Assembly (NCBI GenBank): GCA_015061685.1
Contig: SUWD01000017.1
Span: forward strand, 1 to 55,575
DNA length: 55,575 nt
Direction: 5' to 3'
From: Lentisphaerota bacterium
Lineage (GTDB): Bacteria > Verrucomicrobiota > Lentisphaeria > Victivallales > Victivallaceae
Shown here: piece by piece, positions 29,124 to 37,854 of the stretch
Layout: the number at the start of each line of letters is the position of its first letter
Position numbering within the stretch: the stretch's first letter is position 1
Program-made: the position numbers and the translations under genes
The notes under the pieces: model-generated
What the model saw: the letters and a program-made list of their open reading frames with translations, nothing else
What the model was told of the DNA's origin: nothing
The model's database searches: none

Positions 29124-30290
29124 TCAGTAAGTTGAACTCATATTGGTCGCCGCCGCCTCTTTGACCACCTTTGCCCCCCGTTTGGAATTGGCGATCAAAT
29201 CAGCCAGCATTGCGGCATATTTGGCACTGTCGATCGGCAGAGTTACCGGAGCTTTGGTCAAGCCGCTCATAAGCATGGCATTGCCCAGCTCCAATCCGCG
29301 GATGCCTTCAGCAAGAGGTGCGATAAGTTTCTCACCCTTGAGAATGGCATTTGCCACATTCTCGACCACCACGGCATGCTGGGGACGGGATTCAGAACCG
29401 ATATTGATTTTGCACTCCCAGGTGTCCGGCTTGCGGAAACCGAGTTCGGATTCCCGGATCTGCACACTGGTCTCGACCTCGTTACGCAGGAAGGTGATCT
29501 GACCGTCTTCCAGAATGACTCTGCCGCGTTCAGCGGTGACTTCCAGACGGTTGGTTCCCGGAGCTTCACCGGTGGTGGTGATGAAGTTGCCCACACAGCC
29601 GTTTTCATATTCCAGATAGGCATTGACCTCATCCTCGACCTCGATATCGTGGTATTTGCCGATTTTCACCTGGGCACTGACCAGCACCGGCATACCGAAA
29701 AGCCACTGCATAAGATCCAGCTGGTGAGGACACTGATTGAGCAGCACACCGCCGCCCTCGCCCGCCCAGGTGGCACGCCAGTCGCCGGAATCATAGTAAC
29801 GCTGGGTACGGAACCAGTCAGTAATGATCCAGTTGACCCGGTTGATTTTGCCCAATTCACCATTGTCGATCATGGATTTCAATTTGCGGTGGGCAGGCAG
29901 AGTACGCTGATTGAACATGGCACTGCGAACCAGTTCCGGATATTTTTCGGCGGCATCGATCAGACGCTGTGCTTCGGCTTTGTGAACGGAGATCGGTTTT
30001 TCCACGATCACATGCTTGCCGTGTTCCATTGCGGCGATCGCCAGATCGACGTGGAAGTAGTGGGGAACAGCGATCAGAACCGCTTCCAGCTGCGGATCTT
30101 TGAAAAATTCATTGACATCGGTATAGCAGTTGACCTTTTCCCGGGTCGCCGGAGTCATCCGGTCAAAGGCTTTTTCGTTGATGTCGCAGACTGCGACCAG
30201 CTCAACATTGCTGATATTTTCCATCATCTGCGAATGGGCAGTACCCATATTGCCGATACCGATGATGCCGAATTTGACTTTTTTGCTCAT
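29124..30290 (-). CDS. Gfo/Idh/MocA family oxidoreductase
   Basis: 388 residues. N-terminal Rossmann domain with GIIGIGNMG and the family EKP motif (VIVEKPISV, where Lys acts as general acid), then the C-terminal alpha/beta dimerisation domain (GGVLLNQCPHQLDLMQWLFG). Oxidises a sugar, inositol or amino-sugar with NAD(P). Start at 30290 is supported by AGGAGAG and by the typical N-terminus; the longer frame to 30371 would cover the promoter. Divergent from the GntR-type regulator. Confidence 0.9.
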   Translation of the reverse strand: MSKKVKFGIIGIGNMGTAHSQMMENISNVELVAVCDINEKAFDRMTPATREKVNCYTDVNEFFKDPQLEAVLIAVPHYFHVDLAIAAMEHGKHVIVEKPISVHKAEAQRLIDAAEKYPELVRSAMFNQRTLPAHRKLKSMIDNGELGKINRVNWIITDWFRTQRYYDSGDWRATWAGEGGGVLLNQCPHQLDLMQWLFGMPVLVSAQVKIGKYHDIEVEDEVNAYLEYENGCVGNFITTTGEAPGTNRLEVTAERGRVILEDGQITFLRNEVETSVQIRESELGFRKPDTWECKINIGSESRPQHAVVVENVANAILKGEKLIAPLAEGIRGLELGNAMLMSGLTKAPVTLPIDSAKYAAMLADLIANSKRGAKVVKEAAATNMSSTY

Positions 30291-30353
30291 TTTATAAAAA
30301 CTCTCCTGTTTTATTTCAACAGCAATTATATAAAATTCTGTTTCAGTTACTAT

Positions 30354-30382
30354 AGTATACCAATAAAGCACCGATTTGTCAA
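30354..30382 (-). promoter_or_regulatory. Promoter of the oxidoreductase-isomerase operon
   Basis: Minus strand TTGACA (30382-30377), 17-base spacer, TATACT (30359-30354), 64 bases before the oxidoreductase start. Confidence 0.8.
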
Positions 30383-30413
30383 CTGTATAGCAAAAATATT
30401 CAGAAAAAACTTG

Positions 30414-30503
30414 TCTTAATGACTTATACGATGCAGTTTTTCCGGTAAAAAAACGTTTTTCCGCTTGACAGAGTTGTATTATTGAATTATCTTAATGCCT
30501 TAT
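30414..30503. promoter_or_regulatory. Two direct-repeat operator candidates in the divergent region
   Basis: TCTTAATGACTTAT (30414-30427) and TCTTAATGCCTTAT (30490-30503) differ in one base. The second overlaps the -10 box of the regulator's own promoter, the first lies between the two divergent promoters. This fits autoregulation and control of the oxidoreductase operon by the adjacent GntR-type protein. Confidence 0.55.
30465..30493 (+). promoter_or_regulatory. Original promoter of the GntR-type regulator
   Basis: TTGACA (30465-30470), 17-base spacer, TATCTT (30488-30493). Twenty-odd bases on are GGAG and ATGAAAA (30516-30522), the regulator's original ribosome-binding site and start, now separated from the gene body by repeat copy 3. 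Confidence 0.75.
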
Positions 30504-30522
30504 GGAGATATTCAAATGAAAA

Positions 30523-30803
30523 GTTATTGTCTCATTTTTTGTGAAAAATCTTTCCTGCGGAGGTGCATTGCGGGCAATCTCTTGGCAAATCAGCGGACGT
30601 TTTCGCAGTCATGTACGATAGTACACTCCTGCTCATCCGCCTTGATTTGTCTGCGACCTTGCCTCACACTGCATCCACCGGTTAGATCGACCCCGTGCTT
30701 GCCGGTTTGACAAATCACAACTTATGTGATATGTTTTATACGTTAACAAAAATATTTGTTTATAAGCTCCTGTTACGAGTTTCACAAAATTCGGGACATT
30801 ATC
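30523..30803 (-). mobile_element. Non-autonomous repeat element, copy 3 (281 bp), inserted at a start codon
   Basis: Inverted relative to copies 1, 2 and 4: it begins GTTATTGTCTC and ends GGGACATTATC. A perfect 8-bp duplication AATGAAAA flanks it (30515-30522 and 30804-30811). The duplicated bases contain the start codon of the regulator, so one ATG remains with the old ribosome-binding site and the other begins the real gene. It carries an outward promoter (30707-30735). Confidence 0.93.
30707..30735 (+). promoter_or_regulatory. Outward promoter inside repeat copy 3
   Basis: TTGACA (30707-30712), 17-base spacer, TATGTT (30730-30735) with a TG dinucleotide one base before the -10 box. The spacer holds the inverted repeat ATCACA-N5-TGTGAT. 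It points to the regulator start codon 70 bases away. Confidence 0.7.
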
Positions 30804-30804
30804 A

Positions 30805-31824
30805 ATGAAAACAAAAACGGCGACAATTGAACAATTTCTGCTCGGCAAGATAAATTCCGGCGAATTTCCACCGCGAAAGCAGATCCCGTCACAATTCAAA
30901 TTGATGCAGCAATTCCACTGCTCAAGGATCATTGTCCAGAGAGCATTGAAACATCTTATCGACGCCGGACTGCTTGAATCCGACCGGGGACGGGGAACTT
31001 TTGTCCGGCAGGATTGCAAGAACAAAGCCTTGAAAGAGATCATAGTCATAAGCGAAATCATCGATAATTCTCCGGATTTCCCCTTTTCAGAGATGCTTTT
31101 CAATTTGAATACCGGCGACATCCCTGTCCGTTGGGTGGATCAGCAATTCCTCGACCGCAATACCGAAAATTTTTTCCGCCCCGGTCACGCAGTCATCTGG
31201 CTGCTCCCCAAAGAAAATCAGATCATGCTCATGGATAACCTTAAACGCCGGGGGATCCCGCAACTGCTTATAAACCGCAAATATGGTAAATTCAACTACA
31301 TCTGCACCGATGCGGCAAGCAGTATCAGTGAAGGACTCGACCGGATCATCGCTGATGGAGAAAAAAAGATCGCTCTGGTCAGCCGGCTTCCCAATGCCGG
31401 TGCGGCATTTATCCCTGAAAGATTGATCGCCTTTTATGAGCAGTGTTTCATAAGAAATCTGCAAATCCCGGAAAAATGGATATTCAAGCGGGATTTCAAA
31501 GATATGGCACGGGATTCAGCGGAGATGGGACAAGCTTTTTTCAGTGATAAATCAAATTTCCCGAAAAATATTTTCATCCCGCAGGAAGATCTGCTGACGA
31601 GCGTACTGCTCACAGCTTCACATCACGGCTTGACGCTGGGAAAAGATTACCGCATACTTGTTTTCAGTCAGGGATTGGTGCATCCGCCGCAGGAAGGATT
31701 GTATATGCTCTACCAGCCGATGGATGAATTCCGCAGCAAAGTGGAAGAATTCATCCGCCGGGTGACCGACGGAGACGACACTCCTTTCTGCATACCTCTG
31801 AAAACCATTTTGCGTACCAACTGA
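30805..31824 (+). CDS. GntR-type regulator with sugar-binding-like domain
   Basis: 339 residues: a GntR winged helix (1-70, RKQIPSQFKLMQQFHCSRIIVQRALKHL, SDRGRGTFV) fused to a periplasmic-binding-like effector domain of LacI type (about 75-335, ending DDTPFCIPLKTILRTN), the AraR-like architecture. Start ATG 30805 lies in the element's target duplication; the only upstream ribosome-binding match is GGGA in the element terminus. Probable targets: itself and the divergent oxidoreductase-isomerase operon. The effector would be a sugar. Confidence 0.87.
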   Translation: MKTKTATIEQFLLGKINSGEFPPRKQIPSQFKLMQQFHCSRIIVQRALKHLIDAGLLESDRGRGTFVRQDCKNKALKEIIVISEIIDNSPDFPFSEMLFNLNTGDIPVRWVDQQFLDRNTENFFRPGHAVIWLLPKENQIMLMDNLKRRGIPQLLINRKYGKFNYICTDAASSISEGLDRIIADGEKKIALVSRLPNAGAAFIPERLIAFYEQCFIRNLQIPEKWIFKRDFKDMARDSAEMGQAFFSDKSNFPKNIFIPQEDLLTSVLLTASHHGLTLGKDYRILVFSQGLVHPPQEGLYMLYQPMDEFRSKVEEFIRRVTDGDDTPFCIPLKTILRTN

Positions 31825-31830
31825 TAATAC

Positions 31831-31859
31831 TTGACAAACAACATAAAAACGTGTATATT
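31831..31859 (+). promoter_or_regulatory. Strong promoter of the UbiA operon leader
   Basis: TTGACA (31831-31836), 17-base spacer, TATATT (31854-31859), right after the regulator gene. The transcript would start near 31866 and run through the leader ORF and hairpins. Confidence 0.8.
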
Positions 31860-31902
31860 ATAGGAGTTTTGTTTAAATAATTTTCATATCAATTTTCAGT
31901 CA

Positions 31903-32004
31903 ATGAAAAATCTGCATTCTTTGCAACACTTGCGTTTTCGTAAATTTGACATTGAACACACCATAGGTCTGCCATCCATGGCAGACCCGGTTGCAACCGG
32001 GTAA
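31903..32004 (+). CDS. Leader ORF (33 residues) resembling a pseudopilin leader
   Basis: Short ORF with start ATG 31903 in the transcript leader. Its end encodes LPSMADPVATG and covers two palindromes; the DNA following it (CGGGTAAAAATCTCCTGCTTT) is close to the pilin 1 leader (CGGGTAAAACACTCCTGTTTT), which encodes RVKHSCF, but in another frame and with no pilin body. It is either a decayed pilin remnant or a regulatory leader. No clear ribosome-binding site was seen. Confidence 0.45.
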   Translation: MKNLHSLQHLRFRKFDIEHTIGLPSMADPVATG

Positions 32005-32043
32005 AAATCTCCTGCTTTAACTGTTTCGTGGGGGGATCCCCCC
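31966..32043 (+). repeat. Three consecutive palindromes before the UbiA gene
   Basis: 31966-31987: 10-bp stem GGTCTGCCAT with its complement, 2-base loop. 31985-32002: perfect 18-bp palindrome ACCCGGTTGCAACCGGGT. 32030-32043: palindrome GGGGGGATCCCCCC ending one base before the UbiA start codon, which places the only G-rich ribosome-binding candidate inside a hairpin. Confidence 0.9.
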
Positions 32044-32044
32044 C

Positions 32045-32914
32045 ATGATGAGCAGATTTTTTCACCAAACACGTTTGTGGTCAAAACAGCTGCGTTGCGA
32101 ACAATGGATCAAGAATATTTTCATTTTCGCACCGCTTGTTTTTGCAGGTAAATTCTTTTCACTCAAGCTTCTGCTCTGCGCCGGAAGAGCTTTCTGCTTT
32201 TTTTCTCTTTCAGCATCCTGCTGTTATTTGCTCAACGATATTCTGGATATAAAAGATGACCGGAAAGATGAATTAAAAAAGAAGCGTCCTCTCGCCGACG
32301 GCAAGCTGCATACCCGTCAGGTGGCAACAGTTGCAATTATCCTTTTCATCATAACCGGCACATGCTCCATATCGTTCATGTCTGAAAAATTTCAGCTTAT
32401 CCTTGCGTTTTACTTTTTGCTTAATCTGCTGTACAGCACTATGCGGATACGCAATACACCGCCGCTGGACATTTTATGCATCTCTGCCGGATTTATCTGC
32501 CGGGTGCTTGCCGGAAGCACCGCAGTGGATATCCAAGCCTCGCAATGGCTGTTGGCGATGACCTTTTTACTGACACTGATTCTGGCATTGGGCAAGCGTT
32601 TTTCAGAACAAAAAAATCAATTTTTTTACACAGAAAAATATATTTTGTTTCTTTTGCCCTCGTTATGTTCCATTCTGCTTGCATTTTACACATTGTACAT
32701 TGTGCTTCTGCCTCCGGATCAACCTCTCTACTCCCGATGGACAATTTTCACAATATTCCCGGTCGCCGGAGCAATTCTGTATTACATTTCAAAATTTTTC
32801 TCTTCTGAAAAGGTCAACACGGATCCATCGTTTTTCATCTTTCATGATAAAAAATTTTCAACATGGATAATCTTGTGGATCTTGAGTATATTTTTAATAA
32901 TTTATGTCAAATGA
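32045..32914 (+). CDS. UbiA-family prenyltransferase (decaprenyl-phosphate phosphoribosyltransferase-like)
   Basis: 289 residues with about eight transmembrane helices. Family motifs: LRCEQWIKNIFIFAPLVFAG near the N-terminus and the metal/diphosphate site NDILDIKDDRKDELKKKRPLADG (about 60-82). This pattern matches the UbiA branch that transfers phosphoribose to a polyprenyl phosphate, giving a lipid-linked pentose donor for surface glycans. ATG 32048 is an equally good start. The usual D-x-x-D second motif is less clear. First gene of an AT-rich three-gene cluster. Confidence 0.8.
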   Translation: MMSRFFHQTRLWSKQLRCEQWIKNIFIFAPLVFAGKFFSLKLLLCAGRAFCFFSLSASCCYLLNDILDIKDDRKDELKKKRPLADGKLHTRQVATVAIILFIITGTCSISFMSEKFQLILAFYFLLNLLYSTMRIRNTPPLDILCISAGFICRVLAGSTAVDIQASQWLLAMTFLLTLILALGKRFSEQKNQFFYTEKYILFLLPSLCSILLAFYTLYIVLLPPDQPLYSRWTIFTIFPVAGAILYYISKFFSSEKVNTDPSFFIFHDKKFSTWIILWILSIFLIIYVK

Positions 32915-32926
32915 ACGGAATCAAAT

Positions 32927-34360
32927 ATGAAAAAACGCCTGATGCTGATTCATCCCCCCGGCAGAGTTTTTCAACGCTCTGAAGAACGCTGCCAATCCAA
33001 TATCGACCAATCCACATCAACATCATTAAGAGCATGCAACGACTTGGGATATTGTGCGGCGGTAATGAGAGAAAAAGGATGGGATATTTTTCTGAAAGAT
33101 TATCCGGCTGAAAACTTGAAAGAAAAGGATTTCTTTCATGATCTGATTAATTTTTCCCCGGATGCGATTTTACTGACGACTACCACTCCGACATTCTTTG
33201 ACGATCTTTATTATGTTGAAAAGATCAGACAAAAGTGTCCTCAGATATACATTATCATGAAAGGAGCTGTTTTCTTTGATCCTCCGGAAAAACTGTTGCA
33301 AAACCGGCAGTTATCCATGGCCGATATTCTTATCGCCGAAGAAGCTGAATGTGTTATCGATCAGATTTTAAGCGGCATCCCACGGGAAAAAATCCCCAGA
33401 ATATTCTTCAAAGATGAAGACAAAAAATGGGTAAAATCTGTCTCCGGCTATTTGGAAGAAAATCTCGACCGTCTGCCTTTTCCCGCCAGAGATTTGATGA
33501 ATAACGCTCTTTATCTGCGTCCAGACACCGGAGAAGTGCAGGCAACGATTTCCACTTCCCGGGGATGTCCGTCATCATGCACTTTTTGCCTGACTCCGGT
33601 AATGACCGGAAAAAAAGTACGCTTCCGCTCACCGGAAAATATTGTTGCTGAAATCAAAGAATGTGTGGAAAAATATAATATCCGCAATTTCTTTTTCCGG
33701 GCGGATACTTTCACAATAAATCCCAAATTGACAGAAAAATTGTGCGATTTGCTGGAAAAGGAAAATTTGGGCAGAAAAATAAAATGGGTCGCAAATTCCA
33801 GAGTGGATACGTTGAATGAAACTTTGCTGAAAAAAATGAAAGCTAACGGTTGCTGGCTGCTCGCCATAGGCTTTGAATCCGGTTCACAAGATACTCTGAA
33901 CAGAATAAAAAAACGAATCACCGTATCACAAATGATGGAAACTGCTGAATTGATCCGCAAAGCAAAAATCAAACTTTTCGGATTCTTCATGATCGGTTTT
34001 CCGTGGGAAACTGAAAAACATCTGCAGGAAACCCGGGAATGTATCAGAAAAATAAAACCGGACTTTCTGGAACTGCATATCGCCACACCGTTTTACGGCA
34101 CGGAACTTTACAAGCAAATTACCGCAGAAAGGGGGATCTCTGAAGATATCGCCGGACATGATTACTTTGACAATACAATCAGCTGTACGAATTCCGTTAT
34201 TTCCGCAGAATATATTGCCTGTTTCCGAAAAAAAATATTGTTGCATTATCACTTCAGTTTCCGATATTTATTTGCCAGATTTACAGAGTGCATGACCGAT
34301 TACCGCAAATTTTTATCTTATTTACGTTTTGCCATACGACTGATACGCAATCTTTTCTGA
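32927..34360 (+). CDS. B12-binding-type radical SAM protein
   Basis: 477 residues. The N-terminal 150 residues resemble a cobalamin-binding Rossmann domain (MLIHPPGRVFQ, PDAILLTTTTPTFF), though the canonical D-x-H-x-x-G is not evident. The radical SAM domain carries CPSSCTFC (Cys214, Cys218, Cys221) for the 4Fe-4S cluster, followed by VANSRVDTL, FGFFMIGFPWET and LELHIATPFYGTEL. Members methylate or rearrange lipids and sugars. Being between UbiA and a membrane protein suggests modification of a lipid-linked glycan. Confidence 0.85.
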   Translation: MKKRLMLIHPPGRVFQRSEERCQSNIDQSTSTSLRACNDLGYCAAVMREKGWDIFLKDYPAENLKEKDFFHDLINFSPDAILLTTTTPTFFDDLYYVEKIRQKCPQIYIIMKGAVFFDPPEKLLQNRQLSMADILIAEEAECVIDQILSGIPREKIPRIFFKDEDKKWVKSVSGYLEENLDRLPFPARDLMNNALYLRPDTGEVQATISTSRGCPSSCTFCLTPVMTGKKVRFRSPENIVAEIKECVEKYNIRNFFFRADTFTINPKLTEKLCDLLEKENLGRKIKWVANSRVDTLNETLLKKMKANGCWLLAIGFESGSQDTLNRIKKRITVSQMMETAELIRKAKIKLFGFFMIGFPWETEKHLQETRECIRKIKPDFLELHIATPFYGTELYKQITAERGISEDIAGHDYFDNTISCTNSVISAEYIACFRKKILLHYHFSFRYLFARFTECMTDYRKFLSYLRFAIRLIRNLF

Positions 34361-34372
34361 CAAGGCTTTTTT

Positions 34373-35668
34373 ATGTTTATCAAAAAAATTTTTCCGTTCC
34401 AAAATAAACGATTATTGACAGCCGGATTAACTTTCATCGTTTTTTTCCGTTCTTTTCTGACCGGATTAAACATCCTGATGACAACTCCGTTTCACGGTCT
34501 GCTGACTGATGCTTATTGTGCAAATACCTACCTGTTTTCTCTGTCCCGCGGCTTTTATCCCAGATCCGTAATGGGAACTGTCTGGGAATTGGCTTCCTGT
34601 TTTATTTCCTGGCGTTCTTTCGTACTGATAACGATGCTGTTATTTTTAACCGGAATAACTGCACTGGCTTTCATGTTTTATAAATATGCTCTGACATCTG
34701 CATCTCCAATAATTTCCGCTGTTGCCGTTTTTCTGTTTTTTTCTTTACCGACAACCTACATCGACATTAATTATCCGGGATTGCTTGATCAATTTTTCAA
34801 AGCGGCTGCTCTTTTGGCATTATACCTGATCCATATAAAAAAATTTGCATTTGTCCCACTTGTCGTTTTTGCCGGAATAATGATCCACGATGCTTTCATA
34901 TTTTTGTGTTTGCCGTTTATTTTTTCTTATGCTCTGTATCAAACCGATTTATGCAACCGGACATCACGCCGCAGAATGTACTTTTTATTCGCCGGGATGG
35001 TAATTGCCCTCGCAGGTTTTACTGCAGCACGCTTTAATGCTTCCCGAAATAATGTTCAAAAGATAGAACGAACCGCTGCTTTTTACAAAATATACACCGA
35101 TAAAAATATTACGGAAAATTTGCTTAAAGAAAGTGAATTGTCCGATTACGGCAACGTCAATGCCAGCACCCTGCCGCTCAAAGCTCACTGGAAATTGTGG
35201 AAAGAAGAATTATTCGGAGAAAAAATGTTGATTTTTCCATTTATAGTTTCAATCTTCACAATGTTGCCTGCATTATTCTGCATGTTTTCATTTTTGCACA
35301 GATACCTGAACGGAATCCCGGACAACAATTTTGCATCAAAAATAAAAAAATACTGTTTTGTGATAAGCGTTTTTCCTCCAATATTTCTTGCGTTTTTCAC
35401 CTACGATATTGCCAGATGGCTGAATTGCCTTTTGTTGATGATAACAGCTGTGTGGTTATTGTTAAGTCACCAATCCGTAATAAATTATTCCCGGCAGAGA
35501 GTGATCATGTTACTCTTACTTGCAGTTTTATACTCTGCACTCAAACCTGGAACTCCGCATCACGCCAGTCTGACATGCTGGGAAATCGGCAAGTACATCA
35601 GGCAGATAATTAAGACAAAAACACTTCCCCAAAAAACAGAAACGGATTTTTTGAAGTATGATGAATAA
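34373..35668 (+). CDS. Polytopic membrane protein, function unknown
   Basis: 431 residues with about ten hydrophobic helices and a large loop at about 220-275 (NASRNNVQKIERTAAFYKIY). No family recognised; the layout and its neighbours would fit a GT-C-like glycosyltransferase or flippase. It begins 12 bases after the radical SAM stop. Base composition is clearly AT-rich compared with neighbours, as are the two preceding genes. Confidence 0.6.
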   Translation: MFIKKIFPFQNKRLLTAGLTFIVFFRSFLTGLNILMTTPFHGLLTDAYCANTYLFSLSRGFYPRSVMGTVWELASCFISWRSFVLITMLLFLTGITALAFMFYKYALTSASPIISAVAVFLFFSLPTTYIDINYPGLLDQFFKAAALLALYLIHIKKFAFVPLVVFAGIMIHDAFIFLCLPFIFSYALYQTDLCNRTSRRRMYFLFAGMVIALAGFTAARFNASRNNVQKIERTAAFYKIYTDKNITENLLKESELSDYGNVNASTLPLKAHWKLWKEELFGEKMLIFPFIVSIFTMLPALFCMFSFLHRYLNGIPDNNFASKIKKYCFVISVFPPIFLAFFTYDIARWLNCLLLMITAVWLLLSHQSVINYSRQRVIMLLLLAVLYSALKPGTPHHASLTCWEIGKYIRQIIKTKTLPQKTETDFLKYDE

Positions 35669-35741
35669 GAATCATCCCCTGTCCTGAACGTCACGTCTCA
35701 TTTTTCCATAAAAAAAGCAGGAAAATTCCGGCAAAAATCAC

Positions 35742-35770
35742 TTGCAGTAAGAGCATTTGAGGATTATATT
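35742..35770 (+). promoter_or_regulatory. Promoter of the sialate O-acetylesterase-fucosidase operon
   Basis: TTGCAG (35742-35747), 17-base spacer, TATATT (35765-35770), 43 bases before the esterase start. Confidence 0.6.
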
Positions 35771-35813
35771 AAGCTGATAATGATATCAATAAACAAAGTC
35801 AAGACAACTTAAT

Positions 35814-37817
35814 ATGTTCAATCTCGAAGAAGCTTCTGAAGTAAAGCCGGATTTTGATTCCGGAAAATCCCCCCGGCTCTCGGTCGCCGGATTCTATGGC
35901 GATCACGCCGTTTTTCAGCATGGCAAATGTACCGTTGTCAAAGGTAAAGCCGCCCCGAAAAACAAAGTCTTTCTGACCATCGGCAGTGTCAAACTGGCTG
36001 TTTTCGCCAATGATTTCGGCGAATTCGCTTTCAAGATCCCCCCGATGCCGGTGCAAAGCAATCTGGATATGGTAATTTCCTGTGGAAATGAATCGTTGAA
36101 ATTCACCGATATCGCTTTCGGAAATGTCTATCTCGCCTCCGGACAATCCAATATGCAGATGAAAATAAAGGATTCCATCCCCGGTATCGAAGCTGCTGAA
36201 AAATCCGGTTTCGATAAAGTCCGCTGCTTTTTCATTCCCGTAAATACCTTTTGCGGCAAAGCTTCTGCAACCAAAGGCAGCTGGATCCCGGCTTCGGAAG
36301 AAGTCCTGAATAACTTTTCCGCTGCCGCCGGATTTTTCGCCGCAAGTCTGGCTGCCCAAACCGGCATCCCCACCGGAATCATCGCCGCAACCGACGGCGG
36401 AGTGAATATCGAATCATTCATCAGCGAATACTCTCTGCGGCAGATGGATGTTTACCGGCAGGAAGTAGAAGAATATGAGGCAAAAGTAGCTTCCATTGAC
36501 CTCAATGCCGAAAAATATCCCGATTCCGGCAAACTGGCAAAAACCATCTATGAGCTTTTCCCGGAAAAAATCGATGACGGCGGCATCGAAGCCGGTTTCT
36601 GCGAAGAAAATTTTGATGACAGCAATTGGGAATCCATGCTCACTCCGGACAGTTGGACACAGGCCGGTCACAATCACGCCGGAATATTCTACTTCCGGAA
36701 ATATGTCACCCTGCCGGAAAATCTGGCAAATTCCGCATTCACAATCCACCTCGGTGCGATCGACAAAGCTGACCGTACTTTCGTCAACGGCAAAGAAATC
36801 GGTGCCACCGGACACATGCGGGATCTGCAGCACTGGAATGTCCCCAGAGTCTATGAAGTCCCGGCCGGAGTTTTCCACAGCGGTAAAAACACTATCGCCA
36901 TTCAGGTTTCATCAATGCTCTCCGTCTGTGCCGACGGCGGTCTTATCGGTCCGGTCGAAGAAATGTATCTTGAGGACGAAAATCATACCGTAAAAATCCC
37001 GCTTTCCGGCAGCTGGCAGTACAAAGAAACTTTCGACGCCGGTACGATCGGCATGACCTGCATGAGAAGTTTCGGTCAGGGCGGAACCAACAGCTTTCAC
37101 TCATTTTTCGATAATATGATCGCTCCGCTGGAAGGAACCGCTCTCGCCGGTGTCCTCTGGTATCAGGGTGAAGCCAATGCCATCTGCATGACTCACTCTT
37201 ACAAAGAGGCTATGGAAGCTCTTATTTATGACTGGCGGAGGAATTTCCTTGACAGCAAGCTCAATTTCTATATCATCCAGCTCCCGGAATTTCAGGCAGT
37301 TCATCGATTCGCCCCCCATGCAACCTGGCCCCGGATCAGAGAAGCACAGCATCTTGCCGCCATAAGTACCGGTTCTTCAACCGTAGTCACCCTCGGTACC
37401 GGTGATATCGTGGACATCCACCCACGGAACAAAAAAGGGCTCGCCGACAAGATCGTCAAAGCAGAAATTTCCAGACTCAACGGCAAAGCTCCCATCGTCC
37501 CGGCTCTGCTCGACATCAAAAAGGAAAATAACACCTTACTGCTGAAATTCAACTGCTGCTTCACCCCGGTCGATGCCCCAAAAGGTATAGTCATTGCCGG
37601 GAAAGATATGGTCGCTTTTGAAGCTGAATGTACTTATTATGCACCGGACACTTTGCAAGTATCCTCCTGTAAAGTGGATGATCCGTTTGCCGTTTGGTAC
37701 GCCTGGGCGGAAAATCCCCGCTTCCACGATCTGCGTACATCCGACGGCGAAGAACTGCCGCAATTCAGAGCGGCTCTGGATAATTCTGTGCCGGTCGGTA
37801 AAAATTTGATCGATTGA
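35814..37817 (+). CDS. Sialate O-acetylesterase
   Basis: 667 residues of the SGNH-type sialate O-acetylesterase family: N-terminal beta domain (20-100), nucleophile block ASGQSNM (Ser112), an inserted GH2-like sugar-binding jelly roll (about 255-400; FTIHLGAIDKADRTFVNGKEIG), GVLWYQGEANA and the catalytic Asp-His block DIVDIHPRNKKG. It removes acetyl groups from sialic acids or other acetylated sugars. No signal peptide, so it appears cytosolic, unlike many relatives. Start has no clear ribosome-binding site. Operon with the fucosidase (37 bases apart). Confidence 0.88.
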   Translation: MFNLEEASEVKPDFDSGKSPRLSVAGFYGDHAVFQHGKCTVVKGKAAPKNKVFLTIGSVKLAVFANDFGEFAFKIPPMPVQSNLDMVISCGNESLKFTDIAFGNVYLASGQSNMQMKIKDSIPGIEAAEKSGFDKVRCFFIPVNTFCGKASATKGSWIPASEEVLNNFSAAAGFFAASLAAQTGIPTGIIAATDGGVNIESFISEYSLRQMDVYRQEVEEYEAKVASIDLNAEKYPDSGKLAKTIYELFPEKIDDGGIEAGFCEENFDDSNWESMLTPDSWTQAGHNHAGIFYFRKYVTLPENLANSAFTIHLGAIDKADRTFVNGKEIGATGHMRDLQHWNVPRVYEVPAGVFHSGKNTIAIQVSSMLSVCADGGLIGPVEEMYLEDENHTVKIPLSGSWQYKETFDAGTIGMTCMRSFGQGGTNSFHSFFDNMIAPLEGTALAGVLWYQGEANAICMTHSYKEAMEALIYDWRRNFLDSKLNFYIIQLPEFQAVHRFAPHATWPRIREAQHLAAISTGSSTVVTLGTGDIVDIHPRNKKGLADKIVKAEISRLNGKAPIVPALLDIKKENNTLLLKFNCCFTPVDAPKGIVIAGKDMVAFEAECTYYAPDTLQVSSCKVDDPFAVWYAWAENPRFHDLRTSDGEELPQFRAALDNSVPVGKNLID

Positions 37818-37854
37818 TTCCCATAAAATCCAAAAAATAACGGAGAAAGAAATT

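Noticed and set aside
30495..30710. 71-residue open frame from the old regulator start into repeat copy 3
   Set aside because: It is a by-product of the insertion: the old start codon now reads element sequence.
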